Source: Mastigias papua
Lineage: Eukaryota > Cnidaria > Scyphozoa > Rhizostomeae > Mastigiidae
NCBI GenBank assembly: GCA_964019165.1
Contig: OZ025272.1
Coordinates: 11,670,031 to 11,734,030 of the forward strand
Length of the DNA: 64,000 bases
Direction: 5' to 3'
In this document: positions 1 through 14,400 of the stretch, one piece after another
Layout of the letters: each line of letters begins with the position of its first letter
How positions within the stretch are numbered: position 1 is the first letter of the stretch
Position numbers and translations under genes: made by a program
Notes under the pieces: generated by a model
Seen by the model: only the letters and a program-made list of their open reading frames with translations
The model's database searches: none
What the model was told of the DNA's origin: nothing

Positions 1-265
1 TGCTGTTGTGTACTATAGCTTTGTACACGTGAGTTCTTGAAGCAATGAGAGCGACTGGTTGTTATCTTACAAATTATATACAAAGGATTTATATAACTAT
101 GTACAACCATATAACTCAACGTAAATCGTACAGCTTATGTATTTCTCTTGCAGCGTCAACTGACTTACAATACAACAAACTAAACTAATATAAGCATATG
201 TTATAATTGAAGAGTCCGGATAGGGGCGGAGCCGTCCACGTGCTAAAGCATTACAATAATTGCTA

Positions 266-490
266 ACTAGTTTCGGCCTTTTGCCTTCTTCAGAGCGGCT
301 CATATTATATATAAAAAATATATATATATCTATATGTATATATATATTTATTAATATATAATATATGTATAATATAAATTATACATATATTATATATTAA
401 TAAATATATATATATATACATATAGATATATATATTTTTTTTAAAAAATAATATGAGCCGCTCTGAAGAAGGCAAAAGGCCGAAACTAGT
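266..490. repeat. AT-rich long inverted repeat (hairpin of about 225 bp)
   Basis: Two arms of about 110 bp are near-perfect reverse complements around a centre near 377-380. Both outer ends read ACTAGT, followed inward by a GC-richer 30-bp block (CTCTGAAGAAGGCAAAAG on the right arm, its complement on the left) and then long TA-rich sequence. A third partial copy of the inner arm sequence follows at about 501-545. This could be a foldback element or an inverted duplication. The GC-rich block resembles a hammerhead-type core with one extra base, described among the findings. Confidence 0.75.
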
Positions 491-681
491 ATAAACTAGT
501 ATTATATTTATTGATATATAATATATGTATAATATATATATATATAAGAACGAGAGGCGATACCTCATCTTTTACAACACTAAAGTGCTCGACAATTGAA
601 TGGAGCGTTATAAGAATAATAATAAAAGTTATACCATACTGTCATACGCGACCGTCGGTTTCATGTTTCCAATCTTCAGGC

Positions 682-837
<156 letters not shown>

Positions 838-932
838 GATCAGTAGCTAGCGAGTAACCAGGATTTCTCCTTTTTCGGTGCAAACAGAAAGGTTGATATA
901 ATGCTCAGAAAAACCAGGAGAAAATTAAAATT

Positions 933-2019
<1,087 letters not shown>

Positions 2020-2215
2020 AAAGGAAAGGGAACTTCGGCAGAGGAAGAGACGAGATGAGAAGAACAAGCAAACTGCTGAAATGATTGAGAAGATCAAGAG
2101 GAACATGCAAGAAAAGGAAATTACAGCTGCACGAAATGCCTTTTTCAAGAAATGTCTCATTGCTGTAGGTATATCCGGGGCCCTCCTTCTAGGGTACTAT
2201 TGGCTGTTCGGTTGA
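2020..2215 (+). CDS. Last exon of an unidentified tail-anchored coiled-coil protein (partial)
   Basis: A polypyrimidine tract ending in AG at 2018-2019 opens an exon that enters with one base of a split codon and runs about 65 codons to TGA at 2213-2215. The peptide begins with a highly charged helix rich in Lys, Arg, Glu and Gln (motif RQRKRRDEKNKQ) and heptad-like spacing. It ends in a single hydrophobic segment (LIAVGISGALLLGYYWLF) with only Gly after it. This is the layout of a C-terminal tail-anchored membrane protein, probably of ER, mitochondrial outer or Golgi membrane, with a cytosolic N-terminus. I do not recognise the family. Upstream exons were not found and may lie before the window. 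The skewed composition and clean splice acceptor argue against a chance frame. Confidence 0.6.
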
Positions 2216-5071
2216 ATGACATCACCCTGAAGAGAAAAAAAGAATGGAAGATCATTCATGAATGTGATTTTAGAATCTTGGTGTAATCATAGAACATAGG
2301 GAGTTTGTTTTTTATTTGAGGGTTTAATGACAATGTGACCTCGATTGTAGGGGGTGTTGCCTTAAAATATTTATCTAGAAGGTTTCGAACGTTTCATCTT
2401 GCAAACAGAGTTGTCAATGAGGATTGATTTAGCTGTATGGTTTTGGAAGCTATCTTTGGCCAGGACCGTATGTTCGTTTTTTGAAGTTACTAGCGTAGAC
2501 TCGCGTTCTCTGAAGTCCCATCGTTTTTCTTGCAACCTTCCATCGCCCGTGTAGTTGAAATTGCTGTAAATTTAGAGTGAGAAGCGGTGTATAGTGTGCC
2601 CGTGAATACCATTTCTCTAGTTTTATACTTTTGGGTGGCTTCCAGTAAGCAACTTAGCATCGAATTGTCACTCCTTCAACTGATTCGTCTTTGTCCTTGT
2701 CGTTATGTTTTTGAAGCTGAATTGCAGCGCATATCCTCTAGGACCATACTGTCTTCCATTCTAAGTACCTCTTATGCAGATCTGAATGCTAGGAACATTA
2801 TGCTTATGCAGTAATATACCTGCATCATCATTGTCATCAGCAAGCAGAGGCTGGATTTCAAATATCTTCCCATTCAGCATTTGTAGCTTTAGATTGAAAT
2901 TGAATTCAGATGTGATTTTGCCAAGAACAGATGAGTAATGATTTACTACAAAATGTGAGCTTCTGTATTTCAGAATGAACATTTTGAATTCTCCATCGGG
3001 TTAGCTACTTTTCTACTAAGCAAAACCACCGATCACGAAACCTAATTCACAGACTATGACAATAAGCCTTGTTCTGACTTCTACCAGTTTAGTAACGCCA
3101 CCTTAAGTGCTTTTAGCATGTTGACTCTGGTACGCAGCTTCATTCAAGGACCCGTAGAACCTTGGTTGATGCACTGTTTGTTAGAGCATTAAAGAACTGC
3201 TCTCCACTTTGTTAAAGATGGCGCCTTCCACATCTTGAAAATTAGGTTGTTTAGTATTCTCCGGTATGGAGGCTGGTGTGTTTCCACAGTGCATGAGCGA
3301 CTTACAGTGGCTGCACTTTCTACGACAGCTCTGTTGTATACACAGTCACCTGCTGCAATTTGTATGGTGGTATTACAAAGGAACTGAGTCGACCATAATG
3401 CCATGCCGTAGTTATCTTCAATCATATCAGAATTTGTGGCCCAACGGCTTGTAATGAGGCATGCTTGACTGGCAGAGTGAAGTCATCAAGTATTTGCAGA
3501 CAGTGATATATGCGGCAGTAGATAGAATTTGCTTTGTTGCATTTTGCTCTTTGTTCATTTATGTGGCTGGGGTATTTTAGATACAACCCAAGTAAATCAA
3601 CAGATTCTCAAAGCCGGCAAATAACGGTGAACCAAAATCAAGTTTTCTTCGAACTAGAGGATTCAAATTTATTAGACTGTTCAAAAAGTTATTTTGAAAT
3701 TTGCTTATGAAGTGATTTGAACATAATAGCGGATAAGCTCTGTTTGGAAAGTGTAGTTGAAGTATGAACTGGAAGATGGAGACTACGAGTTATGGATGGT
3801 TGTTCACTACAATCTTACGTCTTTATGTCGATGACGTCTTTGTCCCTCAGTTCATATCATCAAAGATATAGTCGGCCATCCTGAGAAATTTCAGGAAGGG
3901 GTGTGGCCAATTTGGTTTGCCGATTGGAGTAAAAATCGCAAGCAAGTGATAAGAACGAAAAGATTTTGTTGGCTGACGTAATATTTCATATCGATTACCC
4001 CCACGGGGGCATTTTTCAAGAGGCATCACTCCCCAACCACCCCCCAAATGTAGGGTTCCCTCTTGATATAGATTGTTTTTTTACTGGACAAAATCCTTTA
4101 AGTTATGAGAAGCAAGTTTGTGTTCTTAGCCTAATTTTCAGTTGTATTTATACATAATGGTTCTGAGGAGTTTAGCACATGGGCAGCAAATGTTGTAAGT
4201 CCTTCTTTGTGTATAACAGAAGGTCCAACTCTCAAAGAGATTCGTGCAAGTTTACTGTCAAGTAATTTAGCCGAAGCACCTTTGATCATTTATGATAATT
4301 ATGATCACTATGAAAGATACGATGATTTATGCTCATTTGTGATTGTGTATGCATTCGGCTTTCTAGTAGGTGCTATGTAGGATATACTAGGATAGAACCT
4401 CGATTAGGGAATGTAATCTCTTCAATTTTACAAAATCTACCTGGGTTTACGTTCAGAACTGGTGAATGAAGAAGAAAAAGTGGTATAATTTACCTTTTGC
4501 GGACTTCTTTGTTAATAAGAAGTGTTTTGGAAATTTGCTGAATCTTCTTTGATATTTAGTTAACATAGTTAAACCTCCCCAAATTTGATATAAAAGTTAG
4601 AAAACAGTGAGAGCAAAACTGTTTGATGTTCTTCAAATGAGAACAGAATCTAAGGACAATTATTGTTAATTTATTCAAGTTTTCATTTGTAACACGTTAA
4701 CGGTATCAGTTTCGTAGTATTTGATTTGCATTGGTTTTATGTTTTCATTTATGAATCGGTTTTATACTTTTTATGCATATTCTTGAACAAATCTCATTCT
4801 GTGAGTACTTCGAAATATGCAACATATCACCTGTGATTAGATCCGCTCTTTTGTCGATCGTAAATACACCCTCCCTTGATGTTGCTGGCAGCCAGACATC
4901 ATTCGCTCCCTATTGTTGCCCTAGCATTTAGTGCGATGGTCATTTCAATTTGAACTTAATTCATGTTAGCTCTTCTCTTGGTTGCAGTACTCCCGAATGT
5001 CTTTTTCCTTCCCATGTTGTTTCAACAGCTTGTCGCAAGCTCAACCGCGAAGATATCAAGCCATTGATTGC
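2216..5071. other. Intergenic sequence with one old dispersed repeat
   Basis: Presumed 3' UTR of the preceding exon, then DNA without a recognisable gene. Positions about 3849-4030 hold one copy of a dispersed repeat that recurs at about 28013-28160. They share GTGTGGCCAATTTGG and, further on, ACGAAAAGATTTTG. Nothing else was recognised. Confidence 0.4.
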
Positions 5072-5074
5072 TTA

Positions 5075-5810
5075 GACCCCATTTACATTGTACCGGTCCA
5101 ACTTCTAATCCATAACAGAACGTGTTACGGATCGATTGCATTTACACTGACCCGGTGCTGAAACTATACCAGATAACCTTACCGTTTACATTGTACCGGC
5201 GCGCCTTTTGATATTGTAATGTGAGCATGCGTAGCAGCACATCGAAAGTGTATAGTGAGGCTGCAATTAGTAACCAGGCTGGAAAAGACATTTTATTTGG
5301 CCCCACTTGTCAAACTTACATGGAGCAATACTGTACAAAATGGAAAGTAGCTGCAAGACATTACAGGAAACTAAGGGCTTCCATTAAACAGAGGAAGAAG
5401 TTGGAATGTTTTTGGAGGTTATTATTGATTGCAAGGCGGCATAACTTGTGCGAGTATCCTGTAGCACCATCCATTTTCAGCGTGCAAAAAATTTGAAATA
5501 CGCGCGACGAAGATAACTTCTGCCATACATGAATAGTCTCTACCTCATGCACATCAACACAAATGATTCACCTTACCTCGTTATGGATCCGTGGCAAGAA
5601 GTGTCACGTTTAGGCATTTACACTACTCCGGCAGACAAAGTGAACCGTTACGGTATAGAGTTGTTATGCTGTTTTAGCATGTACAGAAAGTGCTCCGCTT
5701 GGAGGCGCCAAAAGTGTTACTGATAGGTCGGAGCAGTGCAGACGGAAGGCTGATCCGTAGCACATTCTGGTACGGATAAGAAGTTGCACCGGTACAGTGT
5801 CAACGAGGTC
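5075..5810. mobile_element. Foldback non-autonomous DNA element, TTA target duplication
   Basis: The left end GACCCCATTTACATTGTACC and the right end, read inverted (GACCTCGTTGACACTGTACC), match at most positions. TTA lies on both sides (5072-5074 and 5811-5813). Inner sequence repeats the words ACCGGT, CCGTTACGG and GTGTTAC in both orientations. The 3-bp TWA duplication is typical of PIF/Harbinger, so this is probably a Harbinger-type MITE. A 91-codon frame at 5221-5496 lies inside and has no recognised homology. A diverged partial copy of its right half lies at about 9930-10085. Confidence 0.65.
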
Positions 5811-5813
5811 TTA

Positions 5814-6698
5814 TATGTTAATGACCTGTTTACTTTTGAATCTTCTCAAAGTGAATTTGTCCGAGAGCTTATACCGAAAGTGCAGAAAATAGCACTTGCT
5901 TTACATGCTGCCCATGCAAAATTTTCCTATTAGACCCTGTTATTGAGATTTCTTGAAGGTATTCAGTTCATTAATGCAACTCTTCACCCTTAACGTGAGC
6001 GCACGAAGTCACTGCTCTCTGTTGTTCATTGCCAAGACTCAAGTAAATTACTTTATCCTGCCTTGCTTGCAACTGATAGTAATCTTGAATAAACCTCCAA
6101 TCATTGGTATGTATTTTTACGTTGGTTCTCGAGAGTGAAAACAACTTCCATTTATCCCTGATTATTTAGTTCGGAAGAAATTATGAAAATAATCGCCGGT
6201 ATATTGTTATTCTCACAATTGATTGAAATTGTATCTAGAAATTTTCTTGAAGTCTAACTACAGAATGAGCAAGTCGCAGCCCCTTTGCTTCTCCCTGATT
6301 TGTGACCAGCCATTTCCATGCCTAATGTCGTATACATAAAATAGTTGCATTAGCGTAGCTATTTGTAGATAAATATCCCTTTTTTATGCATTTCATATAC
6401 TTTTCATTTTCATAGCTTATCCAACCTTATCAAAATCCTCTTACTGCTATTGTCACAGTTATCATCTTCCTTTCCATCCATTAAAAGTCTATCGTATATC
6501 TTTGAACATTCCAGTCTTTAATTCTTTAATTATTTTCGTCAATTTCGTCAATTTAGGAAGAATTTTCAAAGATACCTCACATGCAGGTTGCTTTTACGGT
6601 GTTAGATATAAGGAGGAAGTCCATGGTAATCTCCATTTGAAAGTTTATAGTCGAATTGATTCATATATATATATATATACATATTAATGTATGTGTGA
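5814..6698. other. Intergenic sequence, nothing recognised
   Basis: No splice-compatible exon or known repeat was recognised before the TG/TA microsatellite. Confidence 0.4.
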
Positions 6699-6829
<131 letters not shown>

Positions 6830-6971
6830 CGAACAGAGGAATGAAAGAAACGAAAAAAAGAATGAAGCGGTTAAACAACGAAAGCTAAAGACTTACTGAA
6901 ATATTATAATGTTGTAGTTGTTTGTTTGTTTATTTAAGTCAGGCCTTTCCCACATGATGTGCAGTGCTTCC

Positions 6972-7450
6972 TTAATTTTTAAATTGCGATAAGCGCTTGC
7001 TGAATGTAGTACCCTTGAAGCAACTTTCACTACAAAGATTTTTACACGGAGTTGAATTATTTAATTGCTTAAAAATATGTGAATTCCTATTGGTGAACAA
7101 ATGCTCACGCACTCGTAAATGACGAGATGTTTCGCCAATATAAACAGAATTACATCCCGCACAAGTAAATTTATATACCACACACGAGTGAAGCGATTTG
7201 TTCACACAATCTTTAACTGCAAGCAAGTTTTAATTTTAAAAGAAGAAACAGCTAATTTAATATTAAGATTGCAATACTTTCTAGCAAGCATGCGAACCTT
7301 ACGCTGGGTAAAATTAGTAAGCTTAAGGAATGGCAACTTAAAGTATGCTATATTATGCAAAATTTAATGCTGATGTTAAAAACTCTTCTATATATTTAAA
7401 AAGAATCAATACCCTGAAGGCTTAATAAGTAGATGTTGTAGATTGAAATC
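6972..7450 (-). mobile_element. Penelope-like element remnant, RT C-terminus plus GIY-YIG endonuclease
   Basis: The minus-strand frame 7226-6972 contains the GIY-YIG signature VVYKFTCAGCNSVYIGETSR followed by a His-bearing segment (SHIFKQLN). That is the arrangement of the GIY-YIG endonuclease at the C-terminus of Penelope-like retroelements. Just upstream, in another frame (about 7375-7235 minus), is the typical preceding block (motif KLPFLKLTNFTQRKVR). So at least one frameshift breaks the ORF. The RT palm is absent. A 5'-truncated dead copy is the best reading. Confidence 0.72.
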
Positions 7451-8473
7451 GCAGCTTTTTGATGAAGATTAAGACGAGAGTGACGACAAAAAGAGACCAC
7501 ATTTAGATTATTTGACGACTATTCCATGATATTTTACTTAAAATGACTATTCCAAGACTAATCCGGTGTAACCATAAACGTTTCGACTCGTGCTCGAGTC
7601 ATCTTCAGTATGAGGATACTGGATAAGTAGAGTAGTCCATTCTTATCTTGAAAATGATCGTAGTTCTATTAATTCTAAATTAGCTACTAATACTTCTACC
7701 ATTTATTTTAAATTGTCACTCCTTAAGCTTTCTAATTTTACCCAGCTTTTAAGACACTTAATGCAAACCAAGGGTTGCCTGCACAAGTCCAACGTTTCCA
7801 TAAACACACTCTGCAAACATTATGATTAAGTTCACAAATATATGTAAGAGAATTGTTTTAAAATTGATTGTCTCTCAACATAACTCCCAAGAAAATTTTT
7901 ATAACTAAATCGTTTAACTTGACTAGTGCTTAATGCAATCTTGCTGTTAGTCAATCTTGATCTTAATTAGAGACTATTAAAATCGCGTTAAGTTCGAGAG
8001 GCTATTATATCTGGGACTCTCGTCATGTGTACGATTTTGATTTCATTGTGCAGTTCGAGTTTCCTCAATTAACATAGCAGTAAGTCAGGGAATTCTGCCT
8101 GCTTTGGCAAATGACGAGTTTAAGCACAATGTAGTGTGCTGACAAAGCCTATTGTCTTTAAGATGGAAAATATACTGAGGCTTTATACTTTCCATGAATT
8201 ATTGATGGGAGCAGGTTATGTATAATCTTTGGATTCGAATTGCTATATAGGACACTTTCACCTGTACTGACAAGCTCACAAAATTTTCCAACTATGAGAA
8301 CATTAAAACAAAGGATAGAACGCTGAATTGTTTCCTATTGGCCGATTCGTCAGAGAAACTAATATTTCAGGGATCGTCTCGGGCGGTGTCTGGGATAACA
8401 AGGTGGCTTCCTCGTGTAAACTGCACTCGTCATCGAGCACTTAGGAGAACAGCCAATCAATTCAAACTCCAGA
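7451..8473. other. Sequence upstream of the EF-hand gene
   Basis: Contains one hammerhead-like hairpin motif (7580-7608, minus strand), probably linked to the Penelope-like remnant. Otherwise this is the presumed promoter and 5' UTR region of the EF-hand gene. No clear TATA box or first non-coding exon could be identified. Confidence 0.35.
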
Positions 8474-11400
8474 ATGGCTGCAGAGGATGCCAAACCGTTT
8501 GTGACATCGTTTCTCGGCAAGAAAAAGATCACCTCAAGTGAATTCATAGCAATTTTTCAAAAGTACGATGAGGATGGTAAGTAATATATTTGCTTGTTAA
8601 AAATACTTATTATTAAGAGCTGCATATCTTCATGTTATCCTTTACTCTTCCTGATCTTCTTTGCCTTATGTACCATATACAGTTGATAGTTAATAAATTT
8701 GAAGCACTTCACCATCCGGTCGGCCTGTTAAGTATCAATCGCCTGTTATTGATTGAAATTAAATTTAGCAAGAAATAAACCAGCATATGCCACGTCGAGT
8801 TTTATTGTAGAAACACGGCTTATCACAAAGATACAGTATGTATAATTCATTTAAATTGATTTTGTCATTTTTAACACAAACGCAAACGAAAACCACCAAG
8901 TCGGCCCATTACATCAATGATATTAATAACAATCTGTGCTGAAATGATCTTCACTCGAGAACAACTCGTCAATAGATTTATTCCATGTTGACTTATCGCG
9001 CCAATATGCATTCGCACAGGTGATCGGAAGCATTTGATCATGAGGCAACCTCATGCTCAGAATGGCAAGATATCCATAATTTCAACTTCACATTTGAACT
9101 GCACTGATTCGCGCAAACGAATCTGTTACTATTCTCTTGTTCGATTGTCCTTTGCTAATGTGCACAGGTGTCGAAAATAAGGCGTAGAACACACTACTCA
9201 AGAAAGAAATACAATGCTTAGATAAAGAATTTCTTAACCTTTTGGTCTTGCGGCATAGCTTATATGCTTAAATACACAAATGATTGCTATCCAAGTTTAG
9301 TCTAAGTTTAACAGTAATTATACAAGAAGACAAACGTCTTCCTTGTGGTAGAAATGAATAGCAGAAAAGAGCAATGAAACGAGACCAATTCTAGAAGCAT
9401 GAGATGGTGGAAAGGAGAAGGAAGTAGCCACAAAATTTAGTATCGATTGAGATACGGTCTTAAGCTACAATTTTTCATCTTCTGAATGTGCTCCCAAGGA
9501 AAATCTTTTTGCTGATTTGGTCATTGAAGCGTTTCGTTCCACAACTGACTGTATATGTGATCCGTGCTATTTTTCCCTGCAATCAGAAATTTTTATCGTC
9601 CATACAAGTGGATTCTTTGCTGCCCAATAGACAACTCTGCATATTGCAAACACATGTCAAAACAAGCAAGCCAGCTTTTATTCGCTTACTTGTTTCAAAT
9701 TAACCACATAGCTTCTTTTCTTACTCATTTTGAAAAAATTGTTTTAAATCATTATCACCACTCAATATCAATCATCACTGTCATCTGATGAAATTCTGGT
9801 ATACAGGTGTTGGTATATAAATTGGAAGTAGCAAGCTTCGCTACTCGCTCCATGCTAACGCCAGATCCAATTGTACATTTGATGTGCTATCATATTTCAT
9901 TAGTCTTCCAACTCTGAGATATCGTTTTTACCGTACCGGTGCAAATTATGATCCGTGACAGAATGTGTTACGCTGCTTTGGTGCACGAAGTGTACCGATA
10001 TGGTGCAGAGTTGTTTGGCTTTCATAGCAGGTACAGAAAATGTTACGGTAGGAGGAGCAAGAAGTGTTATGGAGCTTGGAATCTCTACTGATAGTGCTAA
10101 CTTTGGCTGCTTTATCTCGTCATACCAGGGACTCCAGGCTTGACTGTCATATTCCTTATTTTGCATGGTTCAAGAGTGGGACTCTTTCCATATACATTAC
10201 TTAAACTTAAGCATACAATAGGTAACTATGATTAGAAAATTGTCCTAAAGACTCGACCATCCATCTTACATGCTCTAGTTTGTGCAATGCCATCTAGCAT
10301 ATTGATCCTTTCAAACTCAGCTAATCTCAAAAACAGATATTGCACGCCTAGAATCGTTTTGAAATGTCTGGGAGTAATTCTAGTGTGCAGAATTGAAGTG
10401 GCTATTGCGCTTGAAATGCAACTCCAGAGCTGTTGCACAATCAATAGCTGATTTGCTTGAAGCAGAGAAATTGCCCGATTGCAACTAAATAAGAGATTTT
10501 GGTCGTTCAAATCGTTACAAGAAAGGAGCTAAGACATTGGAGCTACGTATAGGTGCCAAAGATTGATTTGTGCTATCTAACAAAGCTCTTGGGTGCAGTG
10601 TAGTTTTGACTTGCGAAGACGTTGGCTCAAAGTCATCCTAATCTGTTCCATCTGTGGGGAATTGTTCAAGGGACCGGTTGGCTTTTGCTCTTTAGAAACG
10701 AAATTAAAGCTGAAGAAAGCAACCGAATTGAAATATTAATGAACCTAGTTGAATCTCCAGCTTTTCTCAAATTTCTAATTACGGCTTTTGTAGAGACCGA
10801 ATTTGATAAAAGTATCAGGTGATGTTCTGCACTCTTTCAAATCTTGCATTGGTCTTTAATACTGAGACGTTCTGTTTTGAGTAGTGAGCAATTTTATATT
10901 GACAGTGTTTTAAAGCTAGAGAGCTCAGTACCCTGGACATTGCGCTAGTCATTTTGGAGGCGTTCACCCGTATTTGCATCTAAAAAGTTTTGCTGGAAGT
11001 AACCTTATAACTAGATAAACATAAAAATGACCTGCCTGTATTTTAACAATCAATATGCAAGCGTTTATTTTTAAAAGGAGGACAAAATAGCTCCAGGATT
11101 CATCATTTACAAATACTACGGTATTTAAAATATAGATCCAATAGATTTTTATCAGCAGTTAAGGGTATTGCGCCACAGGTGGCGCCAGCTACGAAAAAGT
11201 GGGGGCAAAGGGTAAGAGACACGGGAATCTTAGAGTCGCGCCCTGTTTTTGTTTGAAATTGCGGCTGATTTAACCATCACGGTCAGTCAATGCGATTAAT
11301 AAGGAGGCACATTAAAAATCTTCTCCCAAACATAATGAAAGCGCAACTCCCAAACTTTTCTTGTCGAATTCGCACAAATCTCAAAGATCGTCTTGGCGGA

Positions 11401-14400
11401 AAAATGTGGGAGCTAGTCCCCCTCCCCCTCGCTCCGCAACTGTATAGCACACGACGAAGAAACCAAAGAAGAGGAGAATGCAACAAATAGGGTGAGTTGC
11501 AAAATAGTGACTATAGGAATAAGAAGAGCGTGCACCGTCCAATGCCTACCTAGTATAAACAGCTAACGATATTGACTGAGGTGAAAGGATGATTTTCTGC
11601 TACTCATATATCCATAGATTAGGGACCGGTCATTAATTCTTCCAGGGGAGGGGGTGGAAGACATCTGGGAGGGGGGACCAAAATTCTGCAGACTCAGAGG
11701 GTGGGGGGATGAAAAATAAAGAGCATTTCAAGAGATGGACTGTGGAGTTTCTTCTGAAATCCTGGAGTGGGGATCAAAATATTTACATAAATCTGAGAGG
11801 GGGGACGAAAATTCCATCAAATATATGAGAATGTCTTCCACCCCCTCCCCACAAGTAATTAATGATCCGTCTCTTAAGTCACTTACTCTCAGAACCCCAA
11901 AGAGAATCGTCGCAGGGTCTGCTGACGGTGTAGAGAGTAAACTTATTAGTTATTAGGAGAACGGACTTAACTTCGGTTGTATTTTGGCTCTATTGCTCCT
12001 GAAAATAGCCTATCAACGGGGTTTAGGGTTTAGTATTGATTCCATGAATTTGATACTTAAGTTTAGATGCATTGCAAATGACACAATATATGCCAAGGGG
12101 TGTCAATGGGAATTGACTTACCTGCAGGAATTTTGCTCCACCCTATCCAATAAGAAGCTTTAGATCACAATTGGTATGGTCCTCGTTTTGTAGTTAATTG
12201 CTTTGCGAAGAATTTACAAATTGATTCGTGTGTGGAGAACAGAAATACTGTGAAGACTGATATTTGTGCACAGGGGATCAACTCATGAGGCATTAAGCCA
12301 GGAGGAAGAAGAGGCAAATTAACTATTCCTAATTTACTGTGCACAGCACATTGCACAGCAGCTGCATTTAAAGCGTGAAGGATGTCATGTTTCAGAGTGA
12401 TATTAGCGCATTTGTGATGCAGGGTGTGGCGATATCCTAATGAGACAAGGCTTTTACTCAAGCTCAATATTACGTAACTTCTGATTCTTTGTTGTGTATT
12501 TTCAGTATTTATGTGTAAAATGCGCGATCTTTGGAAATTCTGCTCAGTTCCCTGGGCAGTAAATGGCCCAAACATCCGTACTGTTGAAGAGAGGCTTTGA
12601 ACGTTACTAACATAAGAAATCTGAAATTCCGCATAAAAGGCGGACTTAGTTGGCAAAATAACTTGAATTATTACATTTTGATGAAAGTGCGCAACAATTA
12701 ACCTACATACAATGTGTACCAACAGTCATGGAACACCTGCTGTAATTTACGGAATAGACAAGCTATAGCATCCCCAAGTATGAGCAACCCTAGGGAAAGA
12801 AGTTATGCCTTTGTATAATACTATGGATGTTAGCTATCGACTGTACATTGTGTTTGAGGGGTAAATAGATATACATTTTAATTGCTGTGATGGAAAGTCG
12901 ACAGGATTGGAAATTCATAAAAGAATAAGGGTGTTCCAAGAGCTTTTGGCAGATATTGTAGGCATTCAGTGAGGCAATTTAAGCTGTAGTTAGAATACAT
13001 CTTCCAGCGGTGCTGCTATTGTTAATGGAAATCAATGCCCTGCAAATATCCTAATTAAGTGTCAGTCCACATTATGCATCTGCTCGATTTGAGTGGTTTA
13101 AAAATGCTGCCTACCATCATCTCTTATTATGGAAATAAAGTAGAAACTGGTCTATATCTTAAACCCTTAAAATTTTTGTAACAAGTTTTTAACATTCCTT
13201 AATTTTCTTTAAGTTTAAAAAGCTCATGAGCAAACTACGTAATGATCGTTGAAGAACACGAAAGCGAATTGTCCGCTGGACACTTTCTGTGATTTTGCAC
13301 CTGACCATTCTGCAAATCAAATAGGTCCTTTTGTATAAAACACTTTGTCATTCTTTCCATTGAAATGATGTCATATGACAAATTATGTGTTTTGCTGGAT
13401 GTTAAAAAAATAGGAACAAAGCCAATTTCGTTGATCGAAGTATGTTAAGATTGCTTGGAAGCGAATCTAAAAGAAATTAGCGAATAAATATTTGATGAAC
13501 GGGATATTGGAAGTGGCTTGCATATGCTTGTAAAGGTGATTTGGCGGAAATTTTAACTTCCAGAGCATGTGCTATAGCAGGTTTGAAAAATCTGATTAAT
13601 ACTGTCTTGTAGAAGAAAAAATAAATCAGCCATGAGACGCAATTCTACGTGCAATCGTTGTGTAAGCACGAATCCGTGCTCACACTCATTTCATTATTCA
13701 TGCTGGTTTCTTCATTAGTAAATAGTGATGAATGTGAATGTAAAAGTACGATTGACGCAGAGTAAAATCCTGGTTTGTTTGGATGATTACTGACGAGCCT
13801 CTGCTTAACTCAAATCTACAAATCCATGGCATTAACTTAGGATGTTATGCAAGATTCATCATGATCCCAAGACATGCACACTTTTTATAAGAATACCATA
13901 ATTTTTCGCTGAGCTTCAAGTTTCTAGAAAATTTTTTATTTTGAGCTTAAGTATAGTTCTTAAACGATTCTTAAATTTTAGAGATTTTTAGTATTAATAC
14001 TCGTATAGACTATATTCTTATAATAAAACGTAAGTGACTGACACTCCCTGAACAGTTGCTGAATCACATCATAATGTAGTGACTCACAGACCCGATAAGT
14101 GAAGTTCACATTTGTTTTATTTTCTAAGGAAAACTCAAACAGGCAAAGAGTCTAAGCCTTGGTGAAGCTTGAACCTTGCATTATTCTTAAGTTATTTTTT
14201 ATTTTCAGCTATTTTGAGCTTTTATATTCTTATAGACTATATTCTTATAAAAGAGTGTGTGATTACAGTTAAATCCCATTAAGTCGTACCCTGAATAAGT
14301 AGGACTTTCGCTTAGTCGGACTGACTTCTCATTCCCCTTGGATTCACTACAACTTATCCAGAGACTCGTTTAACTCGGACATTCGTTAACTCGGACCAAT

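Noticed and set aside
266..490. Rho-independent terminator or bacterial attachment site
   Set aside because: The context is animal DNA with introns and retroelements; the hairpin is far too long and AT-rich for a terminator.
5221..5496. 91-codon frame inside the 5075-5810 foldback as a transposase gene
   Set aside because: No DDE, MYB or other recognisable motif, and its length is too short for a transposase.
12165..12722. 185-codon minus-strand frame, the longest unassigned one
   Set aside because: It lies in intron 1 of the EF-hand gene, has no recognisable domain or coding-like composition, and looks like a chance frame. Evidence of transcription would be needed to keep it.
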